Positions 47,504 through 57,070 are shown, numbered from the stretch's first letter. The stretch: 64,000 bases of DNA from Bradyrhizobium roseum (GCF_030413175.1 NZ_CP129212.1:4750450-4814449), one strand, 5' to 3'. The notes: generated by a model from the letters alone, not told the origin. A program made the numbers and translations.

Positions 47504-49092
47504 CAGCTCGCCAGCCACATCGTGCGGAAATCCGCGCCTGATCCGATCGGCGTGAAGTTGAAGCCGCGCAGCCGCTTGCTGATACCGCGCAACTCGACGC
47601 CGTTGTAGATCCAGATGTCGACCGCGTCGGCGACGATGATGCGCGAAGCCTGCTCATAGAGCGCCTGCCGCTGATCTTTCGCCTCAAGCCCGCGCGCCGC
47701 GTGCAGCAGGCTGTCGACCTTCTCATTCTTGTACCAGGACGACGCCTTCCAGGTGCCGTGGAATTGGCTGTCATACATCTGGCCGATCCAGTTCTCCGGA
47801 TCGATGAAATAGGACGACACCCAGTGCGCCCACATGTCCGGCGTCGTCTCGGGTTTGGCGGTCGAGGAGATCAGTTGCGGCCAGAGGTTCGGGATGATCT
47901 TGAGGTTGACCCCGATCTTGCGCAGGCCCTGCTGTAGGATCTGCGCGGCCTGCGTCGTCTGCGCCAGATGCTCCTGGATGTGGATCTCGATCTCGCGATC
48001 GACCGGCGCGCCCTCGGCTTTGGCCTTGGCCAGATAATCCTTGGCCTTGTCGAGATCAAGTTCATAGGCAGGAAGGTCCTGCGGCGCACCCCACAGGTTG
48101 ACCGGGATCGGGCCGGCATTGCGCACGGCATAGCCCTTCAGCACGCCGTCGATGAAACCCTTGTAGTTGAAGGCATGGCTGACCGCGAGGCGGAAGTTCA
48201 GGTTGTCGAACGGCGCCTTCCTGTTGTTCATGCGCAAGGTCATCAGCCGCATGCTCTGGTCCTTGGAAACCGTCGCGGTCTTGGACGCCATCACGCGCTC
48301 GACCTGGTCGGGCGGCAGATAGCTGTCGGTGCAGTCGACATCGCCCTTGATCAGCGCGTTGACCCGCGTGGTGGTTTCCCGGATCGGCCGCCGCCGCACG
48401 GTTTCGATCGGGGCGGTGTTGTCGCTCCAACCCATGAAGTGATCGCGATTGCGCTTCAGGTCGAGCTTCTGCACCGGCTGGTAGCCTTCGATGTCGGGAA
48501 TATAGGAGCCGGATCCGGCGGCGTTGGTGGCGAGCCAGCCCTGCCCCCAGTCGTTGTCCTTGACGTTGGCCTCGACGAGACGGCGATTGAGGATCGCCAT
48601 CAGCGGCGTCGCCGCCAGGAACGGCGCATAGAGTCGCTTCAGCTTGAAAACCACCGTGGTCGGATCCGGCGCCGTGACGCCGTTGGGATCGAGCACCGGC
48701 AGGAAGGCGGCGGCGGGTCCCTTCTTGATCGCCAGCATGCGCTTGAACGACCACACCACGTCATCGGAGGTGAGCGGATGGCCGTCGTGGAATTTCGCCC
48801 CGTCACGCAGCTTGAAGGTGAAGGTCAAACCGCCATCGGAGACGGTATGCCCGGTGGCGAGCCAAGGCACCAGCTTAGGTGGGTTCTGCTTGTTGACGTA
48901 GAGCGTGTCGTAGACGTTGATCATGTAGCCCTGCATGGGCACATCCGACACGGCGTGCGGATCGAGCGTGCCGGGCAGATCGTCGGCCCAGATCAGCTCA
49001 TCCGATCCCGGCAGCGCGAACGCAGCGCGCTCTCCCATCATCGCGGCGGTGACCACCGCGCTTCCCCCCATCAGGAACGTCCTTCGCTTCAT
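47503..49092 (-). CDS. Periplasmic peptide-binding protein (SBP_bac_5)
   Basis: About 529 residues from the ATG at 49092, which has AAGGAGGGG 5 bases upstream. The leader MKRRTFLMGGSAVVTAA carries a twin Arg and ends near AAFA, so export may be by Tat. The body is the large binding-protein fold of dipeptide/oligopeptide and nickel importers (KLRDGAKFHDGHPLTSDDVV; RLAVSHAFNYKGFIDGVLKG). Ligand unknown; the peptidases and racemase in the operon point to peptides or amino-acid derivatives. Confidence 0.93.
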   Translation of the reverse strand: MKRRTFLMGGSAVVTAAMMGERAAFALPGSDELIWADDLPGTLDPHAVSDVPMQGYMINVYDTLYVNKQNPPKLVPWLATGHTVSDGGLTFTFKLRDGAKFHDGHPLTSDDVVWSFKRMLAIKKGPAAAFLPVLDPNGVTAPDPTTVVFKLKRLYAPFLAATPLMAILNRRLVEANVKDNDWGQGWLATNAAGSGSYIPDIEGYQPVQKLDLKRNRDHFMGWSDNTAPIETVRRRPIRETTTRVNALIKGDVDCTDSYLPPDQVERVMASKTATVSKDQSMRLMTLRMNNRKAPFDNLNFRLAVSHAFNYKGFIDGVLKGYAVRNAGPIPVNLWGAPQDLPAYELDLDKAKDYLAKAKAEGAPVDREIEIHIQEHLAQTTQAAQILQQGLRKIGVNLKIIPNLWPQLISSTAKPETTPDMWAHWVSSYFIDPENWIGQMYDSQFHGTWKASSWYKNEKVDSLLHAARGLEAKDQRQALYEQASRIIVADAVDIWIYNGVELRGISKRLRGFNFTPIGSGADFRTMWLAS

Positions 49093-49135
49093 CAGACCCC
49101 TCCTTACGCTGTACATTGTGTGGACCCGATGGCGA

Positions 49136-49873
49136 TCATGCGAGATAGGCCTTATCGGGCGGCGACGGCCACGCCGTGCGGGAATGCGATAATCTCAGAT
49201 CGAGCATGGTTTCTGCGGTCTTGAGCGCCGCCAGCACCGGACTGACCACCGGCACCGCAAGCCGCTCCGACAATTCACGCTCGATGCCCATGAAGGCCAT
49301 GCTCATGCAGCCCATCACCAGCACGTCGGCGCCATCGTCGATGCAGCGGCGTCCGGTCGCGATGATGCGATCCCATGCTGCGTTGTCACCGCCGGCAAGA
49401 TCGACCACGGAGATGCCGACGCCGCGAATGCTGGCGAGCCGGTCGGTCAGGCCCTGCCCCCTGAGCCGGGGCCGTGTCCGCTTGGCGCCACGATCGAGCG
49501 GCGAGAGGATCGAATAGCTTTCACCCAACTGAAGCGCGAGCGCGATCGCCGATTGTCCGGGGCCGATCACCGGCATGGTCACGGTCTCGCGGATCGCATC
49601 CAGCGCGGGATCGGAGAAGCAGCCGATGATGCCGGCGCTGGCCCCCCCTGCCTCCGCCTGCTGCAGGCCGCGCAGCAGATGGGCCGCCACGGCAACGACA
49701 TCGCGCTCACTCTCTATCGAGGGATAACCGGACGGCACGCTCCGCACGGAGATCTCGACATCGGCAGCGGCATGACGCTGCAGATAGTCGCGCCGCCGTG
49801 CGATCTCGGCGACACCGAGTGTCTTTTCCATCGGCGCGACGAGCTGGTAGGCGATGCGGCGATGGGCGGACAT
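49136..49873 (-). CDS. Asp/Glu/hydantoin racemase family protein
   Basis: 245 residues. The two catalytic Cys of this cofactor-free family are seen in GIIGCFSDPALD and LVMGCMSMAF. Length and motifs fit the hydantoin racemase/allantoin racemase branch more than glutamate racemase. It lies 12 bases after the M28 gene and 43 before the binding-protein gene. It may interconvert L and D forms of an amino acid or its carbamoyl/hydantoin derivative released from the imported compound. Confidence 0.88.
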   Translation of the reverse strand: MSAHRRIAYQLVAPMEKTLGVAEIARRRDYLQRHAAADVEISVRSVPSGYPSIESERDVVAVAAHLLRGLQQAEAGGASAGIIGCFSDPALDAIRETVTMPVIGPGQSAIALALQLGESYSILSPLDRGAKRTRPRLRGQGLTDRLASIRGVGISVVDLAGGDNAAWDRIIATGRRCIDDGADVLVMGCMSMAFMGIERELSERLAVPVVSPVLAALKTAETMLDLRLSHSRTAWPSPPDKAYLA

Positions 49874-49884
49874 GGTGTACGCCT

Positions 49885-51657
49885 CTATTTCAATTGTGCG
49901 AGTGCGTCATGGACGATGGCGGCGGAGTCCTGCAGCGCGTCGGCGACCCGGTTGCGCGCCCGGACCAGCTTGGTCTCCAGCATCCAGCGCTGCTCGCCGT
50001 CCGAGAGCCCCGACAATTCACCGAGCTCATAGAGACAGGGAATCATCGTGGTCTGCGGCGTGTAGCCGTAAGGATCATGGCCGTATGTGCCGATGGCGGT
50101 CGACTGCAGCGGCACCAACAGCCGCGACAGCCGCTTCATCGCGCCGTTCAACAGCAGCGCTACCGCGTCCGAGCCCCTGCCGGCCTTGAAGCGCTCGGCC
50201 TCGGCCGCTGCGGCGGCATCGATCTTGGTGGCGGCCTCGGCGAAGGCATGCGCGCTGAGCTGCGCACCATCGAGCCCGACCGATTTGCCCGGCTCCTTGA
50301 ACTCCTCGAGCCGCGCGATCACCCCCTCGGCCACCGGCTTGAAGCGGAACGGCAGCACCGGCGCGGTGGTCAGCTCCCACAGATAGGCGGCGTAGACGCG
50401 GATGTGCTCCTGCATCAAGTCCCAGTCCATCTTGTCGAGCCGGTTCTCCACCGAATGGTGCCACCAGCCGAGCGTGGCGTTCGCCGTCGCCTTCAGCTCC
50501 TTCGTCGTATAGGCGCCCTGGCCGGCGAACATCGGAATGCCGATGCCGAAGAAGCTGGAATCGCCCGATTTCACCGAGCGCTTCCAGCTGATCTTCTTGG
50601 TCAGCAGTTGCTTCTCGATCTCGCTGTGGAAGGTCTTCAGCTCGGCGTTCGAATGACTCTCCCATTCGGTGGTGCCGGTGCAGGCGGGCTGGTCGATCTG
50701 GAAATAGGCCACGCATTTGCGGCGCAGTTCGTCCCAGTTGCGATCGGCGTACCAGGCCGAGCCCGCCATGGTGCCGGTCTCGTGCGCGGTCCAGAAGCCG
50801 AAGCGCAGGCCGCGGCGGAGCTTGTCGCGGTGCTGCATGAAGACGCGCGCCAGCTCCATCTTGCAGGCATTGCCGGCGGCGTTGTCAGTCGCGGCCTCGC
50901 CGGGCCAACTGTCCTGGTGACCGCCGACGAGAACAAAGTCATCCTGCTCCGGCGAGCTCGCGGCCGGCGGCAGCTTGGCGATGGTGATTTGCACCGGGCG
51001 CCAGCCGTTCTCGACATGCGTGCGAAACCAGACCTTCACCGGTCCCTGCTTCGCCATCTCGCGCAGCTTAAGGCCGGCGGTGCGCGCAATACCGATGCAC
51101 GGAATGGTCGGCATCTCGGTCTTGGCATTCTCCGGTGTCGGATTCCCCCACACCGGCTTCACCGAGCCGAACGGCACTGCCTCGTTCTCGGGATGCCCCC
51201 AATTCATCATGATGGCGCCGACAGCGCCCTTCAGGCCGGCGATGCGCTGCTTCTCGTGACGCGCGGGAGAATAAGACAGCTCGGTGAGGATGATCTTGCC
51301 GCGGGCATCCTGGCCCACATAGTCGGAGAACGCGCCGCCGCCCACATCGACGATCTCGGCGCGAATGCCGTCCTCGGTCGTCGGCAGGCTATGGCCGAGC
51401 GTGTTGGCCTGGATCGCTAGCTCCGACGGCGCCTCGACGCGAAATTCGGCATGCTCGGGAAATGAGACAATCGCGGGCAGCTCATGGATGACGACATCGT
51501 CAAGGCCGACTGCCTTCATGGCATCGCGGCTGTATTCCGCCATCCGCTTACCGTTGGCGCTGCCGGCCGCCCGGTGGGGGATTTCGCGCACGATGGTCTC
51601 GATATGGGCGCGAATCCTGTCCGCCGAAACCTCATCCACAACATTTGGATCCGACAT
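49885..51657 (-). CDS. M28-family zinc peptidase with PA domain
   Basis: About 590 residues from the second Met (ATG at 51657, with GGGGGCAG upstream). A protease-associated-type segment at about 110-190 is followed by the M28 catalytic part: GGHQDSW, ATDNAAG, AHETGTMAGS and a later ENRLDKM region supply likely zinc ligands and the general base. No signal peptide, so probably cytoplasmic, consistent with cutting peptides after uptake. First gene of the operon; the GntR regulator is divergent from it across 97 bases. Aminopeptidase or carboxypeptidase action cannot be told apart here. Confidence 0.88.
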   Translation of the reverse strand: MSDPNVVDEVSADRIRAHIETIVREIPHRAAGSANGKRMAEYSRDAMKAVGLDDVVIHELPAIVSFPEHAEFRVEAPSELAIQANTLGHSLPTTEDGIRAEIVDVGGGAFSDYVGQDARGKIILTELSYSPARHEKQRIAGLKGAVGAIMMNWGHPENEAVPFGSVKPVWGNPTPENAKTEMPTIPCIGIARTAGLKLREMAKQGPVKVWFRTHVENGWRPVQITIAKLPPAASSPEQDDFVLVGGHQDSWPGEAATDNAAGNACKMELARVFMQHRDKLRRGLRFGFWTAHETGTMAGSAWYADRNWDELRRKCVAYFQIDQPACTGTTEWESHSNAELKTFHSEIEKQLLTKKISWKRSVKSGDSSFFGIGIPMFAGQGAYTTKELKATANATLGWWHHSVENRLDKMDWDLMQEHIRVYAAYLWELTTAPVLPFRFKPVAEGVIARLEEFKEPGKSVGLDGAQLSAHAFAEAATKIDAAAAAEAERFKAGRGSDAVALLLNGAMKRLSRLLVPLQSTAIGTYGHDPYGYTPQTTMIPCLYELGELSGLSDGEQRWMLETKLVRARNRVADALQDSAAIVHDALAQLK

Positions 51658-51754
51658 CTGCCCCCACATTAATCACACGTTGCACAATCCTTCATCTTTC
51701 TGTATGATAACTGCTGTATGACAACAGGTCAAATGACCTAAGGGAATACCCGCC
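51658..51754. promoter_or_regulatory. Divergent control region of the peptide operon and gntR
   Basis: 97 bases with two TGTATGA direct repeats (51701 and 51715) and the inverted repeat AGGTCA-AA-TGACCT at 51726-51739. The palindrome is the best candidate operator for the adjacent GntR protein, which would then control both its own gene and the M28 operon. Confidence 0.5.
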
Positions 51755-52432
51755 ATGACGAGCAACGTTCTCAGACTCAGCGAACATCCCCCGTTGCGGC
51801 GTGATCAGGCCTTCGAACGGCTGCGCGATGCCATCATCACTGGGCATTTCGCGCCGGGCGCCCGTCTGATCGAGCGCGAGCTGTGCGAGGCGATGGGCGT
51901 GAGCCGGACCTCGATCCGCGAGGTGCTGCGACGACTGGAAGCGGAGCAGCTGATCGAGGTCGAGCCGCGCAAGGGTCCGATCGTGGCCCGCCTGACCCGC
52001 AAGCAGGTCGAGGAGATCTACGAGGTGCGCGCGATGCTGGAGGCGGCGATCGTGCGCCGTTTCACCATTGAGGCCAGCGCGGAGAACATCGCCGCGCTGA
52101 AGCGCATCTACGAAACCTTGAGCCGGGTGCGCGACCAGGGCGATGTCGTGGCCATCGTCAACACCACGCGGCAGTTCATCGAATACATGATGAGCGTGGT
52201 CGATCACGAGCTGATCGGCGACATGCTGCGGAAGCTGAACGCCCGCATCAGCGTCGCGCGCGTGCTGGCGATTTCCGTACCCGGCCGACTGCAACAGAGC
52301 GCGCGGGAGCTCGAGATCGTCATGGAAGCGATCGAGCGCCGCGACGCCGAAGGCGCGGCGCAGAGCCTGATGAACTATGTCCGCAATGCCGGCGACGCCG
52401 CGCTCAAGCATCTCGATGACGCCTCTGCCTGA
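51755..52432 (+). CDS. GntR-family regulator, FadR/FCD type
   Basis: 225 residues. N-terminal winged helix (RLIERELCEAMGVSRTSIRE, VLRRLEAEQLIEVEPRKGP) and an all-helical FCD effector domain from about 85. The usual first FCD metal-ligand region (an FH pair) is not obvious here; FIEYMMSVVDHELIG stands in its place. Divergent from the M28 peptidase operon, so it is the likely local repressor, with the imported compound or a breakdown product as inducer. Confidence 0.93.
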   Translation: MTSNVLRLSEHPPLRRDQAFERLRDAIITGHFAPGARLIERELCEAMGVSRTSIREVLRRLEAEQLIEVEPRKGPIVARLTRKQVEEIYEVRAMLEAAIVRRFTIEASAENIAALKRIYETLSRVRDQGDVVAIVNTTRQFIEYMMSVVDHELIGDMLRKLNARISVARVLAISVPGRLQQSARELEIVMEAIERRDAEGAAQSLMNYVRNAGDAALKHLDDASA

Positions 52433-52690
52433 GGAGTCACCACGGAACGACCGCGCGACCAATCCCGGACCCATCGCACGCGATTGCGCCTATGGCGATA
52501 TCCAGGCTCCCGGCCACATCGTCATGGAGGCCGCGTCATATTGAGTCGCTGGTAATCATTGGCAAAGTGCCGGCCCGCGGCCGGCTCGGGAATGGAGCCC
52601 TAGCGCCAGGCGGGATGCCATGGCGCAAGACCTGGAATTCCTTCCTCCAAAGGGCAGCCGGCCAGCAGCTGGGCAGGCAGATCAATGCGT

Positions 52691-53038
52691 TCAGTCTTTG
52701 AGCGCTGTGACCACGACCTCGATCAAGGCGCCGCCACCGAGATCGGCTACACCGACCGTTGCTCGCGTCGGGAGATCGTTACCAAAAAAGTCGATCCAGG
52801 CCGCGTCCATCTCCTTTTTCTTCGACAGATCGGTGACGAAGACCGAGGCGCTGACAACGCGGGACGGGTCCGTCCCCGCCTCTTTCAGATAGCCGGCGAT
52901 CTTGCCGAGGATGTTGCGGGTCTGCTCGCCCATGGAAATGCTGGTGTCATCGGCGATCGTACCGCCGACGAACACAAGCCCATTGGCCTCAACGACACGG
53001 TGCATGATCGGCGTACGGATGTTGCGGATGATGTTCAT
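52691..53038 (-). CDS. RidA/YjgF/YER057c family enamine/imine deaminase
   Basis: 115 residues from the ATG at 53038 (GAGG upstream); a longer frame adds an unlikely basic leader. The active-site Arg (PTRATVGVADL) and the Glu in LIEVVVTAL are present, so it should hydrolyse reactive imines. It is the last gene of the operon of FAD oxidases, whose products are imines; clearing them is the obvious role. Confidence 0.92.
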   Translation of the reverse strand: MNIIRNIRTPIMHRVVEANGLVFVGGTIADDTSISMGEQTRNILGKIAGYLKEAGTDPSRVVSASVFVTDLSKKKEMDAAWIDFFGNDLPTRATVGVADLGGGALIEVVVTALKD

Positions 53039-53057
53039 GATGTCCTCATCTTGGATT

Positions 53058-54179
53058 CTAGGGGGTGGAAGGATGAAAGCGGTCGATGCCGAGATCGCCG
53101 ATCCGTGTCTGCGTGCCACCGTTGGCGATCAGTTCCATCATCACGGCGCCGGCGCCGGGGCCGAGCTGGAAGCCATGCAGCGAAAAGCCGAACTGGTGAA
53201 AGAGCCCCGCGTGGCGGGCGCTGGGGCCTAGCACGGGCAGATCATCGCGCGTCCGCGCCTCGATACCGGCCCAGGCGCGGACGATGGTGGCGCTGCGCAT
53301 CACAGGAAATAGCTCGAACACGGTGCGCGCGCTGATGGCGAGGCTGCGCCAGTCCAGCACGGTCTCGTTGCGGTCCTGGTCCGGCGTCGCCAGATGGCCG
53401 CCACCGATCAGCACCGTGCCGTTGGCGAACTGCTTGAAGGAGAGTTTACGGCCCCGCAGGATCACGACGGGATCGATGAAGTGCGGCACGCGGGAGGTGA
53501 TCATCAGCATCGGCGCCACGGTTTCAACCGGCACCGGTTCGCCAAGATCTGCGGCAATACGGCCGGCCCAGGCGCCGGCGGCATTGACGAGCACCGGCGC
53601 CGCATAGGTATCGGCGCCGACATCCACCCGCCACTGCCCGTCTTCTTTTCGAATGTTGGTCGCAGCCATGCCCTCACGAACGGTTGCGCCGAGCGCTCCT
53701 GCCTTGCGGCGAATCGCGGTGGTGGTTCGGGCCGGATCGGCGGCGCCATCGCGTCGCGACACCACGCCGCCCGGGCAGCTCTCGGACACCGCCGGCACCA
53801 GCCGCCGCAGTTCCGGGCCGTCGATCAGCTCCTCATGGGTGAAGCCGAGCGCGTTCAGCTCGGCGACGCGCGCGCGGCATGCATCGAATTCGGCGTCGTT
53901 CTCGGCGACCAGCACCTGACCATGGCTTTCGAAGCCGCAGGTATCGTCGACCAGCGCTTCAATCCGCTCCCAAATTCCCATCGCGCGGATCGAGAGCGGG
54001 ATCTCCGCGACATGCCTTGCGAGCTGGCGGACGCCGCCGGCATTCACGCCTGAGGCGTGGCGGCCGGCATAGTCCTTCTCGATCAGCACCGGCTTCATGC
54101 CCGCGAGGCACATGTGAAGCGCGGTCGAGCATCCGTGGATGCCGCCACCGACGATGATGGCATCCGCGAGCTTCGTCAT
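53058..54179 (-). CDS. FAD-dependent amine/amino-acid oxidase (DadA/SoxB-like)
   Basis: 373 residues. FAD-binding loop AIIVGGGIHGCSTALHMCLA and the ending GFSLHGFQLGPGAGAVMME are typical of glycine oxidase/sarcosine oxidase beta/DadA relatives. Its start overlaps the stop of the preceding gene by 4 bases. It probably forms the catalytic beta subunit with the FAD/[2Fe-2S] protein before it, as in opine oxidases and D-hydroxyproline dehydrogenases. Substrate unknown. Confidence 0.88.
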   Translation of the reverse strand: MTKLADAIIVGGGIHGCSTALHMCLAGMKPVLIEKDYAGRHASGVNAGGVRQLARHVAEIPLSIRAMGIWERIEALVDDTCGFESHGQVLVAENDAEFDACRARVAELNALGFTHEELIDGPELRRLVPAVSESCPGGVVSRRDGAADPARTTTAIRRKAGALGATVREGMAATNIRKEDGQWRVDVGADTYAAPVLVNAAGAWAGRIAADLGEPVPVETVAPMLMITSRVPHFIDPVVILRGRKLSFKQFANGTVLIGGGHLATPDQDRNETVLDWRSLAISARTVFELFPVMRSATIVRAWAGIEARTRDDLPVLGPSARHAGLFHQFGFSLHGFQLGPGAGAVMMELIANGGTQTRIGDLGIDRFHPSTP

Positions 54180-55594
54180 CCGCGCACCACGGCCTGGACG
54201 TCGGTCTCCGTCTTCGGCCCCGCCGCCAGTTCCGCGAGCGTGATCGGCTTCACCGGCGCGCGCAGCCGGAAATAACCGATCTCCTGGGGAGTCTTGCCAC
54301 GGGCTTGCGCCATCAATTCAGTGACGGTCAGACCGCAAAGCCGACCCTGGCAAGGGCCCATGCCGGTGCGGCGATAGGCCTTGAGCTGGTTGGGACCGGT
54401 CGCACCGATCGCGACGGCGTCGAGAACGTCCTTGGCCGATACCTCTTCGCAGCGGCAGACGATGGTGTCGCCCGAGGGGATGCGAAACTGCCGGCCGGGA
54501 CGGAACAACGTGTCGAGGAAGGTGCGGCCGCGCTCGGCCCTGGCCAGCGATACCCTGAAGGTTGCCATCGGTGCGAGCTTGGCAGCAACCGCAGGTGCCA
54601 GCGCTTCCGCCGCAGCTCTCGCGGCGATACGGCCGCGAACAATGGCGGCTCCCGCGCCGCCGATCCCGGCGCCATCGCCGGCGATGGCGATGCCTTCGAC
54701 CGATGTGTTGCCGTCGTGGTCGAGCACCGGCGACCAGCAGAGCTGCGGGTCGTCCCAGCGATGCTCGATCCCAGCCGCCATGGCGAGATTGACGTTGGGC
54801 ACCACGCCCTGATGCAGCAGCAATAGCTGAACCGGGATCGTCTCGCGTCGGCCGCCGGACGTATAAGTTACGGTTGCGAGTTGGCCGTCGCCGGCCGCAG
54901 CGAGTTCGCTCACGCCGGTCACCACAGGCACTTTCGCCCTCACCTCCTTCATCAAGGCGAGGCCCTTTGCGAAGTAGGGCGACGTCATGAAGGCGAAGGC
55001 GTGAGGCAGCGCGGCAAGATAGTTTCGACGTTCCGTCGTATCGAGGATGCGGTCGATGCGACCGCCAAGGCGCAGGATCTGCGCCGCCAGCAGCCACAGC
55101 AGCGGTCCCTGGCCTGCGATCACCGTGGGCCCGTCCGGCACGAGCGCTGAGGACTTCAGCATCGTCTGCGCGGCGCCTGCGGTCATTACCCCCGGAAGGG
55201 TCCAGCCGGGAATCGGAAACGGCCGCTCGAGCGCACCCGTGGCCAGAATCACACGACGCGCCTTGACGAAGGCGGAGACGCCGCCCACGGAGATACCGAC
55301 TTCGCGATTGCGGTCAAGGCTCCAGACCGTCGCGCGCTGGATGATCTCGGCGCCGCTCGATCGCATCGCCTGGACGAGGTCCGCACCCGCCCAATAGTCG
55401 ACACCGAGGCGATTTCGTTCCGTCACCGGAGTCGAGTCGATAGCGCGCCAGACCTGACCGCCGGGACCGGCATTCTCATCAAGCAGCAGCGTCGAGAGAC
55501 CAGCCTCGGCCGCGATCGCAGCGGCGGCGAGCCCGGCAGGCCCTGCCCCGACGACGACGACGTCATAGCTGTCACGCCTGGGGGTCGCGTTCAT
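54176..55594 (-). CDS. FAD/NAD-binding oxidoreductase with BFD-like [2Fe-2S] region (OoxA/HcnB-like)
   Basis: About 472 residues from the ATG at 55594. N-terminal dinucleotide fold YDVVVVGAGPAGLAAAA, second fold near VIAGQGPLLWLLAAQILRLG, and a C-terminal cluster of four Cys (CRCEEVS, GMGPCQGRLCG) that should bind a [2Fe-2S] centre. This layout is that of the alpha subunit of octopine/nopaline oxidase, HcnB and related dehydrogenases, which pass electrons from a DadA-like partner. It overlaps both neighbouring genes by 4 bases. Confidence 0.9.
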   Translation of the reverse strand: MNATPRRDSYDVVVVGAGPAGLAAAAIAAEAGLSTLLLDENAGPGGQVWRAIDSTPVTERNRLGVDYWAGADLVQAMRSSGAEIIQRATVWSLDRNREVGISVGGVSAFVKARRVILATGALERPFPIPGWTLPGVMTAGAAQTMLKSSALVPDGPTVIAGQGPLLWLLAAQILRLGGRIDRILDTTERRNYLAALPHAFAFMTSPYFAKGLALMKEVRAKVPVVTGVSELAAAGDGQLATVTYTSGGRRETIPVQLLLLHQGVVPNVNLAMAAGIEHRWDDPQLCWSPVLDHDGNTSVEGIAIAGDGAGIGGAGAAIVRGRIAARAAAEALAPAVAAKLAPMATFRVSLARAERGRTFLDTLFRPGRQFRIPSGDTIVCRCEEVSAKDVLDAVAIGATGPNQLKAYRRTGMGPCQGRLCGLTVTELMAQARGKTPQEIGYFRLRAPVKPITLAELAAGPKTETDVQAVVRG

Positions 55595-55887
55595 TGGCCG
55601 ATCTCCCGCTTGCCCTTCTGAATTTCGATCTGCATGCCCTCGGCGACAGGCACCAGGCAGCCTTGACGATTGCCGACGCCATCGATGGTGACGAGGCAGT
55701 CGAAGCACACCCCCATCATGCAATAGGGCAGGCGCGGCGCACCGCTTACCGCGGTCGCGCGGCGAACGTCACGGCCGGAGGCGAGCAGGGCTGCGGAAAC
55801 CGTATCGCCCTCGCGCGCCTCGACGGCGGCCCCGTCCACGACGATGTGCACGGATTGTCTGCTGTCCTGATCGGTTCGCTTGAACAT
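55591..55887 (-). CDS. Small [2Fe-2S] ferredoxin-like subunit (HcnA/OoxA-gamma type)
   Basis: 98 residues from the ATG at 55887. A Fer2_4-type fold with CMMGVCFDC and a fourth Cys in NRQGC. Proteins of this size form the gamma subunit of heterotrimeric opine oxidase and cyanide-synthase-like enzymes. Translationally coupled to the FAD subunit gene that follows. The ribosome site is weak (AAGAG). Confidence 0.9.
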   Translation of the reverse strand: MFKRTDQDSRQSVHIVVDGAAVEAREGDTVSAALLASGRDVRRATAVSGAPRLPYCMMGVCFDCLVTIDGVGNRQGCLVPVAEGMQIEIQKGKREIGQ

Positions 55888-55930
55888 TGGATGTCTCTTG
55901 GCCCCTTCTTCGCCCACTCGGGCCTCGATG

Positions 55931-57070
55931 TCAGTAGTAGCCGCTGCTCGTCGCCGCATGGTTGGTGTCGAAGCGGCGGGCCGAGAACGCGCCGACGAGT
56001 TCCGGTTCGAGCGCGCCCGCCGCCACCATCCGGGCAATATCGAAGGCGTGGTTGGAAGCGAGCGTCACGCCGGAATGACAGCAGGTGACGAAAGCACCCG
56101 GCTCGCTCTCCGACTGATCGTAGATCGGAAATCCATCCTGCGGCATCACGCGGATACCGGACCAGGTCCGCACGACGTTGAGGCGGGCCAGATGCGGGAA
56201 CATGCGCTGCGCCCGATCCGCCATCACGGCGCTGACCGAATGGTTCAGCGTGCGATCGTCGAGCTGATCTTCCTTGCTGTCGCCTATCATCACGGTGCCC
56301 TCGTCGGTCTGGCGAATGGTGGTCAAGGGATGCGGCAGGAACGGCACGGTGCGCTCGGTCACCACGATCTGGCCGCGGGTCGGGCCCATCGGCGCCGACA
56401 GGCCGACCATCGGTGCGAGCGACTGGTTGGCGTTGCCGGCGGAGAGCACGACCTTGCCGGCGCGGATCTCGCCCTGCGATGTCGACAGCCGGAACTCGCC
56501 GCCGCTCCGGCCAATCGCCGAGACCGGCCGCTCCGGGAAATAGTCGACGCCGAACAGCTTCAGTCCGGTGTGGAAGGCGCGGAAGGTGCGCAGCGAATTC
56601 ACGTGCCCGTCCAGCGGACAGAAGCTGCCGCCGGAGACCTCAGGGCCGACCAGCGGGAGCATCTTCTTCACCTCCGGCGCCGACAGCATTTCCATCCTGT
56701 AGTCGGCCGCGCCCACCTGGTTGTGCATGCGCGTGACGAGCTGGGCGCGCTGCGCGAACTCGCCCTCCCCGAGGGTCAGGTGAAAGCCGCCGTTCTGCTG
56801 CAGGGCGACGTCGAGCCCGGTCTGATCCTTCAATTCGGCGGCAAGCTTACCCCAGGTTTCGGACGCCCGCATTGTCCAGCCGGTGTAGGCCGGCATGCCG
56901 AGCCCCTTGCTCTGCACCCAGACCAGCGCGAAGTTTGCCCGCGAGGCGCGCTTGGCAATGTCGCCCTCGTCGAGAACGACGACCGTCTTGCCGAGCCGGC
57001 CGAGCCCCCAGGCGATAGCGGAGCCGAGCAGGCCGCCGCCCACGATGGCGACGTCATAATCCTTTGACAT
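55931..57070 (-). CDS. FAD-dependent oxidase, DadA/glycine-oxidase-like, second copy
   Basis: 379 residues. FAD loop DVAIVGGGLLGSAIAWGLGR; C-terminal CCHSGVTLASNHAFDIARMV. It differs clearly from the oxidase at 53058-54179, so the operon encodes two beta-like subunits around one alpha-gamma pair. It follows the permease genes by 18 bases. Either could pair with the alpha subunit; this copy is the better match for the beta subunit of opine oxidase/HcnC by gene order. Confidence 0.88.
   Translation of the reverse strand: MSKDYDVAIVGGGLLGSAIAWGLGRLGKTVVVLDEGDIAKRASRANFALVWVQSKGLGMPAYTGWTMRASETWGKLAAELKDQTGLDVALQQNGGFHLTLGEGEFAQRAQLVTRMHNQVGAADYRMEMLSAPEVKKMLPLVGPEVSGGSFCPLDGHVNSLRTFRAFHTGLKLFGVDYFPERPVSAIGRSGGEFRLSTSQGEIRAGKVVLSAGNANQSLAPMVGLSAPMGPTRGQIVVTERTVPFLPHPLTTIRQTDEGTVMIGDSKEDQLDDRTLNHSVSAVMADRAQRMFPHLARLNVVRTWSGIRVMPQDGFPIYDQSESEPGAFVTCCHSGVTLASNHAFDIARMVAAGALEPELVGAFSARRFDTNHAATSSGYY

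Noticed and set aside
47968..51420. Large plus-strand open frames of 418 and 540 codons opposite the binding-protein and M28 genes, and similar ones at 43021-44443, 55880-57067 and 59620-60855
   Set aside because: Each lies fully antisense to a gene with clear family motifs; composition is Arg/His-biased and no ribosome site or domain is seen.
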